Source: an uncultured Bacteroidia bacterium
Lineage (GTDB): Bacteria; Bacteroidota; Bacteroidia; Bacteroidales; UBA932
Reading direction: 5' to 3'
Assembly: GCA_902773305.1 (NCBI GenBank)
Contig: CACYEB010000254.1
Span: 1-7,484 of the forward strand
Length of the DNA: 7,484 nt
The notes beneath the pieces were generated by a model. It saw only the letters and a program-made list of their open reading frames with translations, did no database searches and was not told the DNA's origin. The position numbers and the translations under genes are program-made. This document shows positions 1 through 7,484 of this stretch, piece after piece (position 1 is the stretch's first letter; the number at the start of each line of letters is the position of its first letter).

Positions 1-8
1 AACACACT

Positions 9-992
9 ATGGCTACTGGAAACGTCCGTCCCGCCGATATGGAGCGCATCACTACCCCCGCTCTGGCAAAGAAATTCATTGAAGAACAGATTAAGGAACT
101 CCGCGCCCAGATAGGCGACAAGAAGGTGTTGCTGGCCCTCTCGGGCGGCGTAGACTCTTCTGTGGTCGCAGCGCTGCTGATAAAGGCTGTTGGCAAGCAG
201 TTGGTTTCTGTCCATGTAAATCACGGCCTGCTGCGCAAGGGAGAACCCGAGCAGGTGGTGCGCGTCTTCCGCGACGAATTGGACGCCAATCTGGTTTATG
301 TTGATGCCACCGACCGCTTCCTCAACAAGCTGGCCGGCGTGGCTGACCCCGAGCAGAAACGCAAGATCATCGGCGCCGAATTCATCCGTGTGTTCGAAGA
401 AGAGGCCCGCAAACTGGAGGGAATCAGTTTCCTTGCTCAGGGCACCATCTACCCCGACATAGTGGAATCCGGCCCCGTGAAGTCGCACCACAATGTGGGC
501 GGTCTGCCCGACGACCTGCAGTTCGAACTTGTTGAACCCATCAAACTTCTCTTCAAAGACGAAGTTCGCGTGGTGGGCAAGGAACTTGGCCTGCCCGACA
601 ATATGGTGTTCCGCCAGCCTTTCCCCGGCCCCGGCCTGGGCGTGCGCTGTACCGGCGCAATCACCCGCGACCGTCTGGAAGCCCTTCGCGAGAGCGATGC
701 CATTTTGCGTGAAGAGTTTGCCAAGAACGGCCTGGAAGGCAAAGTATGGCAATACTTTACCGTAGTTCCCGACTACAAATCGACCGGCGTAAAAGACAAC
801 AAACGCAGCTGGGACTGGCCGGTGATTATCCGTGCCGTGAATACCCGCGACGCGATGACCGCCACGATAGAAGAGATCCCCTATCCGCTGCTTCACCACA
901 TCACCAAGCGTATCGTGACAGAGGTGCCCGGCGTCAACCGCGTACTCTACGATTTGACACCGAAGCCTACCGGAACTATAGAGTGGGAATAA
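9..992 (+). CDS. guaA: GMP synthase, ATP-pyrophosphatase and dimerisation domains
   Basis: Catalyses the last step of GMP synthesis: XMP is adenylated with ATP and then aminated, normally with ammonia from a glutamine amidotransferase (GATase) domain or subunit. The N-type ATP-PPase P-loop SGGVDSS is at residues 45-51, followed by [10 protein letters not shown] near 70-79, the [12 protein letters not shown] segment near 143-154 and [10 protein letters not shown] near 158-167. The dimerisation domain starts around FPGPGLGVR (205-213) and ends with the typical C-terminus TIEWE. At 327 residues it lacks the roughly 190-residue GATase domain of classical GuaA (about 510-525 aa). It therefore resembles the two-subunit type, or is the tail of a fused protein beginning outside the window. 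Only two open codons precede the ATG, so this cannot be settled here. The start is uncertain: the first 20 or so residues are poorly conserved and an in-frame ATG at 39 (Met11) is an alternative. A hairpin terminator follows the stop. The family call is secure; the start is not. Confidence 0.93.
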   Translation: MATGNVRPADMERITTPALAKKFIEEQIKELRAQIGDKKVLLALSGGVDSSVVAALLIKAVGKQLVSVHVNHGLLRKGEPEQVVRVFRDELDANLVYVDATDRFLNKLAGVADPEQKRKIIGAEFIRVFEEEARKLEGISFLAQGTIYPDIVESGPVKSHHNVGGLPDDLQFELVEPIKLLFKDEVRVVGKELGLPDNMVFRQPFPGPGLGVRCTGAITRDRLEALRESDAILREEFAKNGLEGKVWQYFTVVPDYKSTGVKDNKRSWDWPVIIRAVNTRDAMTATIEEIPYPLLHHITKRIVTEVPGVNRVLYDLTPKPTGTIEWE

Positions 993-1000
993 TCTCACTC

Positions 1001-1029
1001 AAAGGTTCCGTTTCTTGAGGTACCTTTTT
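1001..1029 (+). terminator. Probable intrinsic terminator after guaA
   Basis: AAAGGT (1001-1006) pairs with ACCTTT (1022-1027), and CC (1008-1009) with GG (1019-1020) after one T/T mismatch. The loop is about 9 bases. The run of five T residues at 1025-1029 is partly inside the stem. It lies 8 bases after the guaA stop codon and before the next gene, as expected for a rho-independent terminator, but the stem is short and AT-rich, so it may be weak. Confidence 0.5.
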
Positions 1030-1048
1030 GCACTAAACCACTATTGCC

Positions 1049-1462
1049 ATGATATTGCAGGCCACCTACCCCGAACTCAACGACATCATTTCCAAGAAGG
1101 CCCCGGTAAAGGGTCTCTCCCTCTCTTACCGCTCTGCAGACACGGTCACCGTGACTGTGTCCCTGAATGTATTAGGATTCATATCGCAGTCGGTGTCGGC
1201 AGACATCAGGCTTTTGTCGGTAGATGGGAGCAGGGTTACGGCAGAGATAGATGCCGGCGGCTTGGGAAACATTGTGCTGGATAAAGCCAAAGACTCCATC
1301 CTGGAAAAGGCACCGGCAGGGCTGGTAGAAAGTCTTGACAACAGGGTAGCCGTACTCAACCTGGAAGCGGTCCCTCAGTTGAAGTCGCTGTTTGAGACGC
1401 TGACGCTTAGGGGACTCTCCTTTTCCGAGGAGGCCCTGTGCCTGGATGCGGTGCTTAAATAG
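1049..1462 (+). CDS. Hypothetical protein, 137 aa, function unknown
   Basis: I do not recognise this family. The protein has no signal peptide, membrane segment or cysteine-rich motif. Residues about 20-70 alternate hydrophobic and polar positions, for example VTVTVSLNVLGF followed by SADIRLLSV and VTAEID, which suggests several beta strands. A probable amphipathic helix follows (GLGNIVLDKAKDSILEKAP) and then further strand/helix material. The pattern recalls small lipid-binding beta-sheet proteins such as the DUF2993/LmeA type, but that is only a shape impression. The ATG at 1049 is preferred: it is the first in this frame after the guaA terminator and removes no obvious conserved segment. 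The gene may be expressed by read-through from guaA, since no clear promoter is visible in 1030-1048. It ends 11 bases before the converging LolA-like gene. The frame uses GC-rich codons like its neighbours, supporting real coding. Confidence 0.7.
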   Translation: MILQATYPELNDIISKKAPVKGLSLSYRSADTVTVTVSLNVLGFISQSVSADIRLLSVDGSRVTAEIDAGGLGNIVLDKAKDSILEKAPAGLVESLDNRVAVLNLEAVPQLKSLFETLTLRGLSFSEEALCLDAVLK

Positions 1463-1473
1463 TCCCGAGGCTG

Positions 1474-2100
1474 CTAACGATTGTCGATAATCTTAACTCC
1501 GGGGAAGTCGGCCGGGTCAAAGGTGACATCATTTTCGCTGACACCGATGGCAAAATCACGCAGGGTGACAGTTACGCCGTGCAGGGTTGACTTGAGGCTG
1601 ATGGGCAGGTGGGTGGCCTTAGATACCACCAGATCCATATTTTTGGGATCGTCCTTTCTGGTGTTGGTCTTGGACTTTGTACAACGGAAAAACCAAGCCG
1701 CATCGGTCTCTTTTTTCAGTTGGATATCATAGCCATCCGTGACGCTGTCCAGCATTTTCTTGTTGCTGTCGGCCTGTGTCTCTTCCGTTTGCTTTGAGTT
1801 GGAAATTGTGACTTCGTTTTTGGACTCATCGTATGACCAGTCGGTGATGCGGTCGGACCAGTTGATGGCACCCTTGTCTTTTACGTTGAGCACCATCTTG
1901 TATTTATTGCCCAGATTGTAAACCGTAGTTCCTACAGTACCTATGATGGGCATCTTGATCTCCATAATCATAGAGAATCCCTCTTTGTCGAAACGGGAAG
2001 TCTCCTCTTCCATTCTGGCGATAACTTCTTCAGGTGTCTGGGCAAGAAGTGCCGCCGAGGCAGCTACAACTGCAAATAAACTTAAAATTACTCTCTTCAT
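1474..2100 (-). CDS. LolA-like periplasmic outer-membrane lipoprotein carrier
   Basis: Probably a periplasmic protein of the LolA fold, whose members ferry lipoproteins from the inner to the outer membrane. A signal peptide is visible: MKR followed by a hydrophobic stretch to about residue 20, with probable cleavage near ALLA/Q. There is no lipobox cysteine. The mature part begins with a helix containing EEVIARMEEE, followed by alternating strands. The segment DRITDWSYDESKNEVTIS (83-100) matches the LolA-style pattern of a tryptophan-Ser-Tyr turn followed by an Asn-x-Val strand. The C-terminus FDPADFPGVKIID (194-206) matches the usual LolA ending of Phe-Asp, Pro/Gly and Val-x-(V/I)-Ile-Asp. 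Length, 208 aa, is normal. It lies 28 bases downstream of ftcD on the same strand with no visible promoter, so it is probably the last gene of that transcription unit. Similarity is at fold level; a related general lipid- or lipoprotein-binding role is possible. Confidence 0.68.
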   Translation of the reverse strand: MKRVILSLFAVVAASAALLAQTPEEVIARMEEETSRFDKEGFSMIMEIKMPIIGTVGTTVYNLGNKYKMVLNVKDKGAINWSDRITDWSYDESKNEVTISNSKQTEETQADSNKKMLDSVTDGYDIQLKKETDAAWFFRCTKSKTNTRKDDPKNMDLVVSKATHLPISLKSTLHGVTVTLRDFAIGVSENDVTFDPADFPGVKIIDNR

Positions 2101-2128
2101 ATCTACTCACTTTTCTGGTTCTTAACTG

Positions 2129-3136
2129 CTAATATAAGACTTTTTCTGAGATTTTGAACGGCCCCAGGTCGTCAAGCGACATACCCCTCACTGCCTCCCG
2201 CATTGGATCCAGTTCCGGTGCGGAGGTTGGAATGCCCTGTTTTTCAATAAAATACATCCCTGCCTGGGTAAGCACACGTTTGGGTACAAGCCCAATGATT
2301 TCTGTACCGGTAACATTGACCCCCCGCTCTGATGCGGCGCGGCACACCTCCTCATATGCCACGTGCAGAGGCGTCGCGTCGATGTCGGTGATGTTCATTG
2401 AAACCTGGGCAATTCCGTATTCTTCTATATACCAACCGATGGCCTTGCATCCCTTTAGCGGGCCGGGAATCCTTGTGATACGGCCGTCTATGACTACTTT
2501 GCGTCCCGACTCTCGCACATCACGGGCTATTTCTGCGGCCAGGGCGGCGTCTTTTGAGTCAAGGTTGAAATTGACCGCCACCAGAAAGTTGCGTGCCCCC
2601 ACGTTTGTTGCGCCGCTGCGGGCGACGGTATCGTTGTATTTTTCGGGTCCGAAGTCAGGCTTGAGTGCGGTGTCGGACATCTTATGCCTCAGGGCCTCAT
2701 ACTCCCCCGCCCTGCATACCGCCAGGTTTTTGCGTTCAGGAGTGAATGCGGCGGCTTCGTAGCAGTAGCAGGGAATGCCAAGCTCGCCGGCTATGCGTTC
2801 GGCAAGGGTGCGGGCAAGGGCGGCACATTCCTGCAGCGTGATGTTCTCCAGGGGGATCAGCGGTAACACGTCGGTAGCCCCAAGACGGGGATGGGTGCCG
2901 TGGTGGAGCCTCATATCAATGAGTTCCTGGGCCTTGGCCACGCCGCGGAAGGCAGCTTCGCAAACAGCCTCGGGGCTTCCGGTAAAGGTGACCACGGTAC
3001 GGTTGGCAGCCTCGCCTGGATCCACGTTCAGGATTTTGACTCCCTCTTCGGAGGCAATGGCGGATACGATGCCCTCTATCACAGATTTGTTGCGCCCTTC
3101 ACTGAAGTTTGGGACGCATTCAACGGTGCGGTTCAT
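2129..3136 (-). CDS. ftcD: Glutamate formimidoyltransferase
   Basis: Transfers the formimino group of N-formimino-L-glutamate, an intermediate of histidine breakdown, to tetrahydrofolate, giving 5-formimino-THF and glutamate in the cytoplasm. The N-terminus MNRTVECVPNFSEGRN is the classic family start. The catalytic segment THPRLGATDVLPLIP carries His82 in HPRxGAxDV, at the same number as the catalytic histidine known from mammalian FTCD. Other family segments are GARNFLVAVNFNL near 177-189 and RIPGPLKGCKAIGWY near 223-237. At 335 aa it is the stand-alone transferase (N- and C-subdomains) without the cyclodeaminase domain of the fused animal enzyme, so a separate cyclodeaminase would be needed to finish the pathway. 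The start lies 2 bases after the stop of the upstream transporter, implying translational coupling. No hutH, hutU or hutI is present in the window, unlike many Bacteroidales loci where ftcD sits among hut genes. Confidence 0.95.
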   Translation of the reverse strand: MNRTVECVPNFSEGRNKSVIEGIVSAIASEEGVKILNVDPGEAANRTVVTFTGSPEAVCEAAFRGVAKAQELIDMRLHHGTHPRLGATDVLPLIPLENITLQECAALARTLAERIAGELGIPCYCYEAAAFTPERKNLAVCRAGEYEALRHKMSDTALKPDFGPEKYNDTVARSGATNVGARNFLVAVNFNLDSKDAALAAEIARDVRESGRKVVIDGRITRIPGPLKGCKAIGWYIEEYGIAQVSMNITDIDATPLHVAYEEVCRAASERGVNVTGTEIIGLVPKRVLTQAGMYFIEKQGIPTSAPELDPMREAVRGMSLDDLGPFKISEKVLY

Positions 3137-3138
3137 TG

Positions 3139-4818
3139 TCAGATCATTATCATCAACTGGGCGGCTACCACCCTGAGGAACATAGTGAGAGGATAAACAG
3201 TGGCGTAGTTGACCGCGATGCGGTTGCTGGCAAAATGCTGCTCAGAGAATGAAAGCAGCACCACGTCTGTGGTGCTTCCGGCCAAAAGGCCGCAGATGCG
3301 CAGGTAGTCCATCTTCATCGCATACTTGGCAATCAGGGCTACAATCGTCATCGGTATCATCACAATCAGCAGTGCATATAAAATCCAGACATAACCGCCT
3401 TCAAGCAGGCTGGAGACGAAGGTTGCCCCTGCGTCGATACCCACCGCAGCAAGGAACAGGGAGAGGCCTATCTCACGAATCATCAGGTTGGCGCTCAGGG
3501 CGGTATATGTGGTGATGCGCAACTTGGGGCCGAAATGGCCCAGGAGGATGGCCACAATCAAAGCGCCGCCCGCTAGACCAAGCCTGATCGGCTGCGGCAT
3601 AGATGGAAAACGGATGGGCAGGGTGCCCACCAGGACTCCCAGGGCAATACCGAAAAAGATGGGAACGAGGTTGGGTTTGGATAGAGTTTCGGGCTGGTTG
3701 CCGATGAGTTTTGAGAGACTCCTTATCCCCTCTTCGCTGCCAACCACCTGGATGCTGTCACCCACCTGCAATATGATGTCGGGCTCTGCCTGCAGTTCTA
3801 TGCCGGCCCGGAGGATACGGGTCACGGTTACGCCGTATTTGTGGCGGATGTCAAGTTTGCGGAGGCTCTTGCCGGTGATGTCAGACTGTGTTATGGAGAG
3901 GCGCCGGCTCATAAGTTTGCTGCCGGGGCGCTGCCACGACTGCATATCCACGTCAAACTCTTCTCCAAAGATTATACGCACCAGGTCCCTGTGGCCCAGA
4001 TCGGTAACGATGAGCAGCTTATCTCCCTCTGCAAGCACCCAGTCGGAATCCGGTATGGATACTTCCCTGCCCCGCATTATGCGAGATACCACAAAGTGTT
4101 CGCCCATCTTCTCTTCTGCGATGGAGGCCAGCCGTTTTCCGAATATGGCGGGGTTCTCTACCTTGCAGGCTATCCTAAGCACATTCGACTCTTCGGCATC
4201 CACGTTATTGAGGCGGGCCTTCTCTTTGTCGATATTAATCCTGAACAGCCCCTTGAGACTCAGCACCGTGAGGATAGCCCCCAGAACTCCGAACGGATAG
4301 GCCACCGCATAGGCAGACGCAATGGTGGAGGTGGCCTCAGCCGCGCTCTCTTCGCTTCCGCCCAAAGCAATGGTGGCATCTGCCAGGGTCTGCTGCGCAG
4401 CACCCAGGCCCGGGGTGTTGGTCACCGCACCCGACATTACGCCGGTGAGCACGCCCAGGTCGTCGCCGGTTATAACGTGCAGCAGAAATGTGACGCCCAT
4501 TGTGAGCAGCACCATCACCACTGCCAGGACATTCATCCCGATGCCCGATTTCTTGAAGGACTGAAAGAATCCAGGTCCCATCTGCAGCCCGATTGCAAAG
4601 ACAAACAGTATCAGGCCGAAATCTTTTATGAAAGAGAGCATCGTAGCGTCTATCCTCAGGCCTAAGTGGCTCAGGATGATGCCCATAAAAAGTATCCAGG
4701 TGCTTCCCAGAGAAATGCCGAAAACCTTGAACCGGCTCAGCCAGAGGCCAGTTGCCACTACCAGAGCCAGAATCAGGATTGCACCTGCGGTGCCGCCTTG
4801 CAGAATCAGGTTGTTCAT
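3139..4818 (-). CDS. AspT/YidE-type putative transporter with two TrkA-C domains
   Basis: An inner-membrane transporter of the aspartate:alanine exchanger (AAE/AspT) family, substrate unknown. Order of domains: about five membrane helices in residues 5-190 (first AspT/YidE/YbjL repeat), two cytosolic RCK/TrkA-C modules at roughly 210-285 and 300-370 (LAEGDKLLIV near 262-271; VGDSIQVVG at 352-360), then a second membrane repeat from about 383 to 559. The first repeat carries the expected signature SGAVTNTPGLGAA (129-141). The matching position in the second repeat reads AGSTTDVVLLSF (513-524), where relatives normally have T(N/D)PPAL; see findings. Length, 559 aa, is normal for the family. The stop is 2 bases before ftcD. 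A perfect Bacteroidota -7 box lies just upstream of the ATG. Known AspT relatives exchange aspartate/alanine or carry dicarboxylates. A link to histidine, glutamate or formiminoglutamate uptake is only inference from the neighbour. Confidence 0.92.
   Translation of the reverse strand: MNNLILQGGTAGAILILALVVATGLWLSRFKVFGISLGSTWILFMGIILSHLGLRIDATMLSFIKDFGLILFVFAIGLQMGPGFFQSFKKSGIGMNVLAVVMVLLTMGVTFLLHVITGDDLGVLTGVMSGAVTNTPGLGAAQQTLADATIALGGSEESAAEATSTIASAYAVAYPFGVLGAILTVLSLKGLFRINIDKEKARLNNVDAEESNVLRIACKVENPAIFGKRLASIAEEKMGEHFVVSRIMRGREVSIPDSDWVLAEGDKLLIVTDLGHRDLVRIIFGEEFDVDMQSWQRPGSKLMSRRLSITQSDITGKSLRKLDIRHKYGVTVTRILRAGIELQAEPDIILQVGDSIQVVGSEEGIRSLSKLIGNQPETLSKPNLVPIFFGIALGVLVGTLPIRFPSMPQPIRLGLAGGALIVAILLGHFGPKLRITTYTALSANLMIREIGLSLFLAAVGIDAGATFVSSLLEGGYVWILYALLIVMIPMTIVALIAKYAMKMDYLRICGLLAGSTTDVVLLSFSEQHFASNRIAVNYATVYPLTMFLRVVAAQLMIMI
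3257..3276. repeat. Perfect 8-bp inverted repeat inside the transporter gene
   Basis: AGCACCAC (3257-3264) and GTGGTGCT (3269-3276) are exact reverse complements separated by GTCT, giving an 8-base-pair stem with a tetraloop. On the coding strand the first arm encodes S515-T516 and two bases of T517. The second arm encodes V519-V520 and two bases of L521, exactly the unusual residues of the second transporter signature. Confidence 0.75.
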
Positions 4819-4826
4819 TTCGGCGG

Positions 4827-4834
4827 CAAATGTA
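4827..4834 (-). promoter_or_regulatory. Candidate -7 box upstream of the transporter-ftcD unit
   Basis: On the minus strand TACATTTG is a perfect match to the Bacteroidota -7 consensus TAnnTTTG, preceded by a run of T residues. A TTTC, one mismatch from the -33 TTTG, lies 18 bases further upstream (about 4853-4856). The box ends only 8 bases before the transporter ATG, so a transcript started here would have almost no leader. It may be a real internal promoter or a chance match in AT-rich spacer. Confidence 0.4.
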
Positions 4835-4856
4835 AAAAAAATGTGTCTGTTTGAAA

Positions 4857-5312
4857 TTATTTCTTACCAAACAGCCCGCCGAGGATGCTGGTGGCAGCAC
4901 CCAGGATGCCGCTGCCATTGCCGCCCTGGAGGGAAAGCAGGATGTCGTTCAGGTCAACGTCACCGTCTCCGTCACGGTCTTTGATGATATTGGAGAGGCC
5001 CCCCATCACGGTAGGAATGAGCCCGCTGAGGCTGTTGGAGAGGGCGCTGCCCAGGTTGAGCTTGCTCAGGATGTTGCCGGTGAAAAGTTTGCCTGCCAGT
5101 GCGGTGACGGGACTGGCGGAAGGATTGGTGGCGCCGGTCAAAAGACTTTTGATCTGCTCGATGCCGCCAGCCTTTGCAGCTGTCTGTGTCAAACTGCCGA
5201 GCACTGACTCGGAGAGACCGTTGAGCACTGTGTTCTGGATGTTGGAGGGAATCTGTACATTGCCTGCCGCCTTTGTTACCTGTTGCAGGATGAGGTCGCT
5301 GATATTTGCCAT
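4857..5312 (-). CDS. DUF937-like small protein with one EF-hand calcium loop
   Basis: A 151-residue protein resembling DUF937-type small proteins; the molecular function is not known to me. No signal peptide is seen. The body is helical and rich in Gly, Ser, Ala and Leu: residues 1-60 contain an SESVLGSLTQTAAKAGGIEQIK segment, and 88-105 a hydrophobic GSALSNSLSGLIPTVMGG segment. A canonical 12-residue EF-hand/dockerin-like loop DRDGDGDVDLND occupies residues 112-123, with acidic residues at loop positions 1, 3, 5, 9 and 12, Gly at 6 and Val at 8, so calcium binding is likely. The C-terminus is a glycine-rich amphipathic tail (GILGAATSILGGLFGKK). The ATG at 5312 is the natural start, with MANISDLILQQV forming the first helix. 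It is divergent from eno and lies 38 bases upstream of the transporter, so it may head the same transcription unit. Confidence 0.8.
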   Translation of the reverse strand: MANISDLILQQVTKAAGNVQIPSNIQNTVLNGLSESVLGSLTQTAAKAGGIEQIKSLLTGATNPSASPVTALAGKLFTGNILSKLNLGSALSNSLSGLIPTVMGGLSNIIKDRDGDGDVDLNDILLSLQGGNGSGILGAATSILGGLFGKK

Positions 5313-6713
<1,401 letters not shown>

Positions 6714-6736
6714 ATTACGGTTTCCATACAGAAGAG

Positions 6737-6769
6737 AGAGGCGTCCCATTTTGAGACGCCTCTTCTTTT
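6737..6769 (+). terminator. Strong intrinsic terminator of eno
   Basis: A perfect 9-base-pair stem, AGAGGCGTC (6737-6745) with GACGCCTCT (6755-6763), encloses a 9-base loop and is followed by the T-rich tract TCTTTT to 6769. It lies between the convergent eno and SDR genes, and the T-tract overlaps the SDR stop codon by two bases. Read from the other strand the hairpin is followed by a pyrimidine-rich CTCTTCT stretch, so it may also slow transcripts coming from the SDR gene. Confidence 0.88.
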
Positions 6770-7484
6770 ATCCCATTATCTTCTCCGTTGCTTCCCAGAC
6801 GGCTTTGTCCAGTTCCCACCTCTGGTAACGGTCCGGTACCGGACGGCTCCCCTTGCCCACATAGTAGCGGATGCCGGTCACGGCATCCAGTGCCCTCAGG
6901 GCAGGCTTTACCCCTTCGGCGGGTTTGCGGCACAGTGGCTTGAAAACGACGTCTGCGAGCGGGTCCCACCAGCGGCCCATATCTATCATATCGGTAGCCA
7001 CTATACCCGGGTCTGCCAGATTGACTGTCAAAAGCGGATTCCGGCGGGAAAACTCCATAGTGAACGACAGTAGGGCGCGCTTGCTAGCCGCGTAGGTCTT
7101 CAGCTGGCCGAAATCCTGTACGGTGGGTTGCAACCCCTCAGCCGTAAGTTTGGCAAAACGGCACGTCAGCGAGACCATATTCACTATGTGACCACCTTCG
7201 GGAAGTTTTTCTGCCATAAGGCAACTCAGCAGCCTGGGAGAGAAATAGTTCACCTGGAATGTACTTTCAAGTCCGTCGGCAGTGAGAGAATAGCGGCGCG
7301 GCATAGTGCCGGCATTGTTGAATAGACCTGTGACAGTGCCGGGGATTATTCCTTCTGCAAAATGTCTTACGGAAGCGAATGAGGCAAGATCCAGTTCCCG
7401 TATCTCTATATCGGCCTTGGGATGACGGGAAAGGACGTTGCTGCGGACCACGGCAGCCCTTGCCTGATTGCGGCAGGCCATCAC
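6768..7484 (-). CDS. Short-chain dehydrogenase/reductase, N-terminus beyond window
   Basis: C-terminal 238 residues or so of a classical-type SDR oxidoreductase, NAD(P)-dependent, substrate unknown. The gene enters from the right edge. The first visible codon is GTG followed by ATG GCC TGC CGC AAT (V-M-A-C-R-N), matching the end of the second Rossmann strand, where the retinol dehydrogenase/WWOX-like subgroup often reads MACRN. It is therefore an internal position, not a start. The glycine-rich TGxxxGxG cofactor motif must lie outside the window. Visible motifs, counting from the edge: LDLASFASV (31-39), NNAG (56-59), catalytic Ser105 in NMVSLT, YAASK (Tyr131, Lys135), and the strand-6 segment VNLADPGIVATDM (154-166), the family's PG motif. 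The C-terminal part (FKPLCRKPAEGVKPALRAL) is typical of RDH-like SDRs. It converges with eno and stops inside the eno terminator T-tract. Confidence 0.9.
   Translation of the reverse strand: MMACRNQARAAVVRSNVLSRHPKADIEIRELDLASFASVRHFAEGIIPGTVTGLFNNAGTMPRRYSLTADGLESTFQVNYFSPRLLSCLMAEKLPEGGHIVNMVSLTCRFAKLTAEGLQPTVQDFGQLKTYAASKRALLSFTMEFSRRNPLLTVNLADPGIVATDMIDMGRWWDPLADVVFKPLCRKPAEGVKPALRALDAVTGIRYYVGKGSRPVPDRYQRWELDKAVWEATEKIMG

Noticed and set aside
1141..1153. Palindrome CACGGT-C-ACCGTG as a possible operator
   Set aside because: It lies inside the hypothetical gene and encodes an alternating Thr-Val strand; repeated Thr/Val codons generate such palindromes easily.
1381..1473. Hairpin CTCCT/AGGAG near 1417-1432 as a terminator for the minus-strand operon
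   Set aside because: The stem is 5 bp, inside the coding sequence, and has no adequate T-tract; no convincing terminator was found at this convergent junction.
3488..4300. Long open frame on the plus strand (270 codons) opposite the transporter gene
   Set aside because: It lies wholly antisense to a well-supported transporter, its product is rich in Arg and Ser without recognisable domains, and it is the usual shadow of a GC-rich gene.
4337..4918. 193-codon minus-strand frame overlapping the start of the transporter and the end of the DUF937-like gene
   Set aside because: Out of frame with both supported genes, low-complexity and Arg/Pro-rich, with no family resemblance; an alternate-frame shadow.
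4958..4980. Short repeats of a GTC-type trinucleotide as a possible repeat element
   Set aside because: They are the Asp codons of the EF-hand loop DRDGDGDVD read on the opposite strand.
7476..7484. GTG or ATG at the right edge as the start of the SDR gene
   Set aside because: The residues match an internal Rossmann-strand position (MACRN) and the glycine-rich cofactor motif is missing, so the gene continues beyond the window.

Overview
The window looks like ordinary chromosomal DNA from a member of the Bacteroidota, most likely an uncultured, fairly GC-rich Bacteroidales. Three things suggest this. The enolase, the AspT/YidE-type transporter and the stand-alone glutamate formimidoyltransferase read like Bacteroidales versions. 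The LolA-like protein ends in the Bacteroidales style. Several upstream regions carry sequences at or near the Bacteroidota -7 box TAnnTTTG, with no obvious Shine-Dalgarno sequences. This taxonomic call is by recognition only.

Layout. (1) 9-992 (+): the ATP-pyrophosphatase and dimerisation part of GMP synthase (guaA), followed by a probable terminator at 1001-1029. (2) 1049-1462 (+): a small hypothetical protein, converging on the next block with an 11-base gap. (3) 5312 down to 1474 (-): four co-directional genes in transcription order. They encode a DUF937-like protein with one EF-hand loop, a two-domain AspT/YidE-like membrane transporter with regulatory RCK/TrkA-C domains, glutamate formimidoyltransferase (ftcD), and a secreted LolA-like protein. 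Gaps are 38, 2 and 28 bases, so transporter-ftcD is almost certainly co-transcribed and the others may be. (4) 5313-5405: an AT-rich divergent regulatory region. (5) 5406-6713 (+): complete enolase (eno) with a strong hairpin terminator at 6737-6769. (6) 6768-7484 (-): the C-terminal part of a short-chain dehydrogenase/reductase running off the right edge.

Functionally this is mostly housekeeping: purine synthesis (guaA), glycolysis (eno), histidine/folate one-carbon metabolism (ftcD) and cell-envelope traffic (LolA-like). No gap exceeds 300 bases. I see no tRNA, rRNA, CRISPR array, insertion sequence or phage gene. I found no convincing new multi-gene system. The best leads are an altered signature motif in the transporter that coincides exactly with a perfect hairpin, the tight coupling of that transporter to ftcD away from other hut genes, and the apparent split form of GMP synthase.
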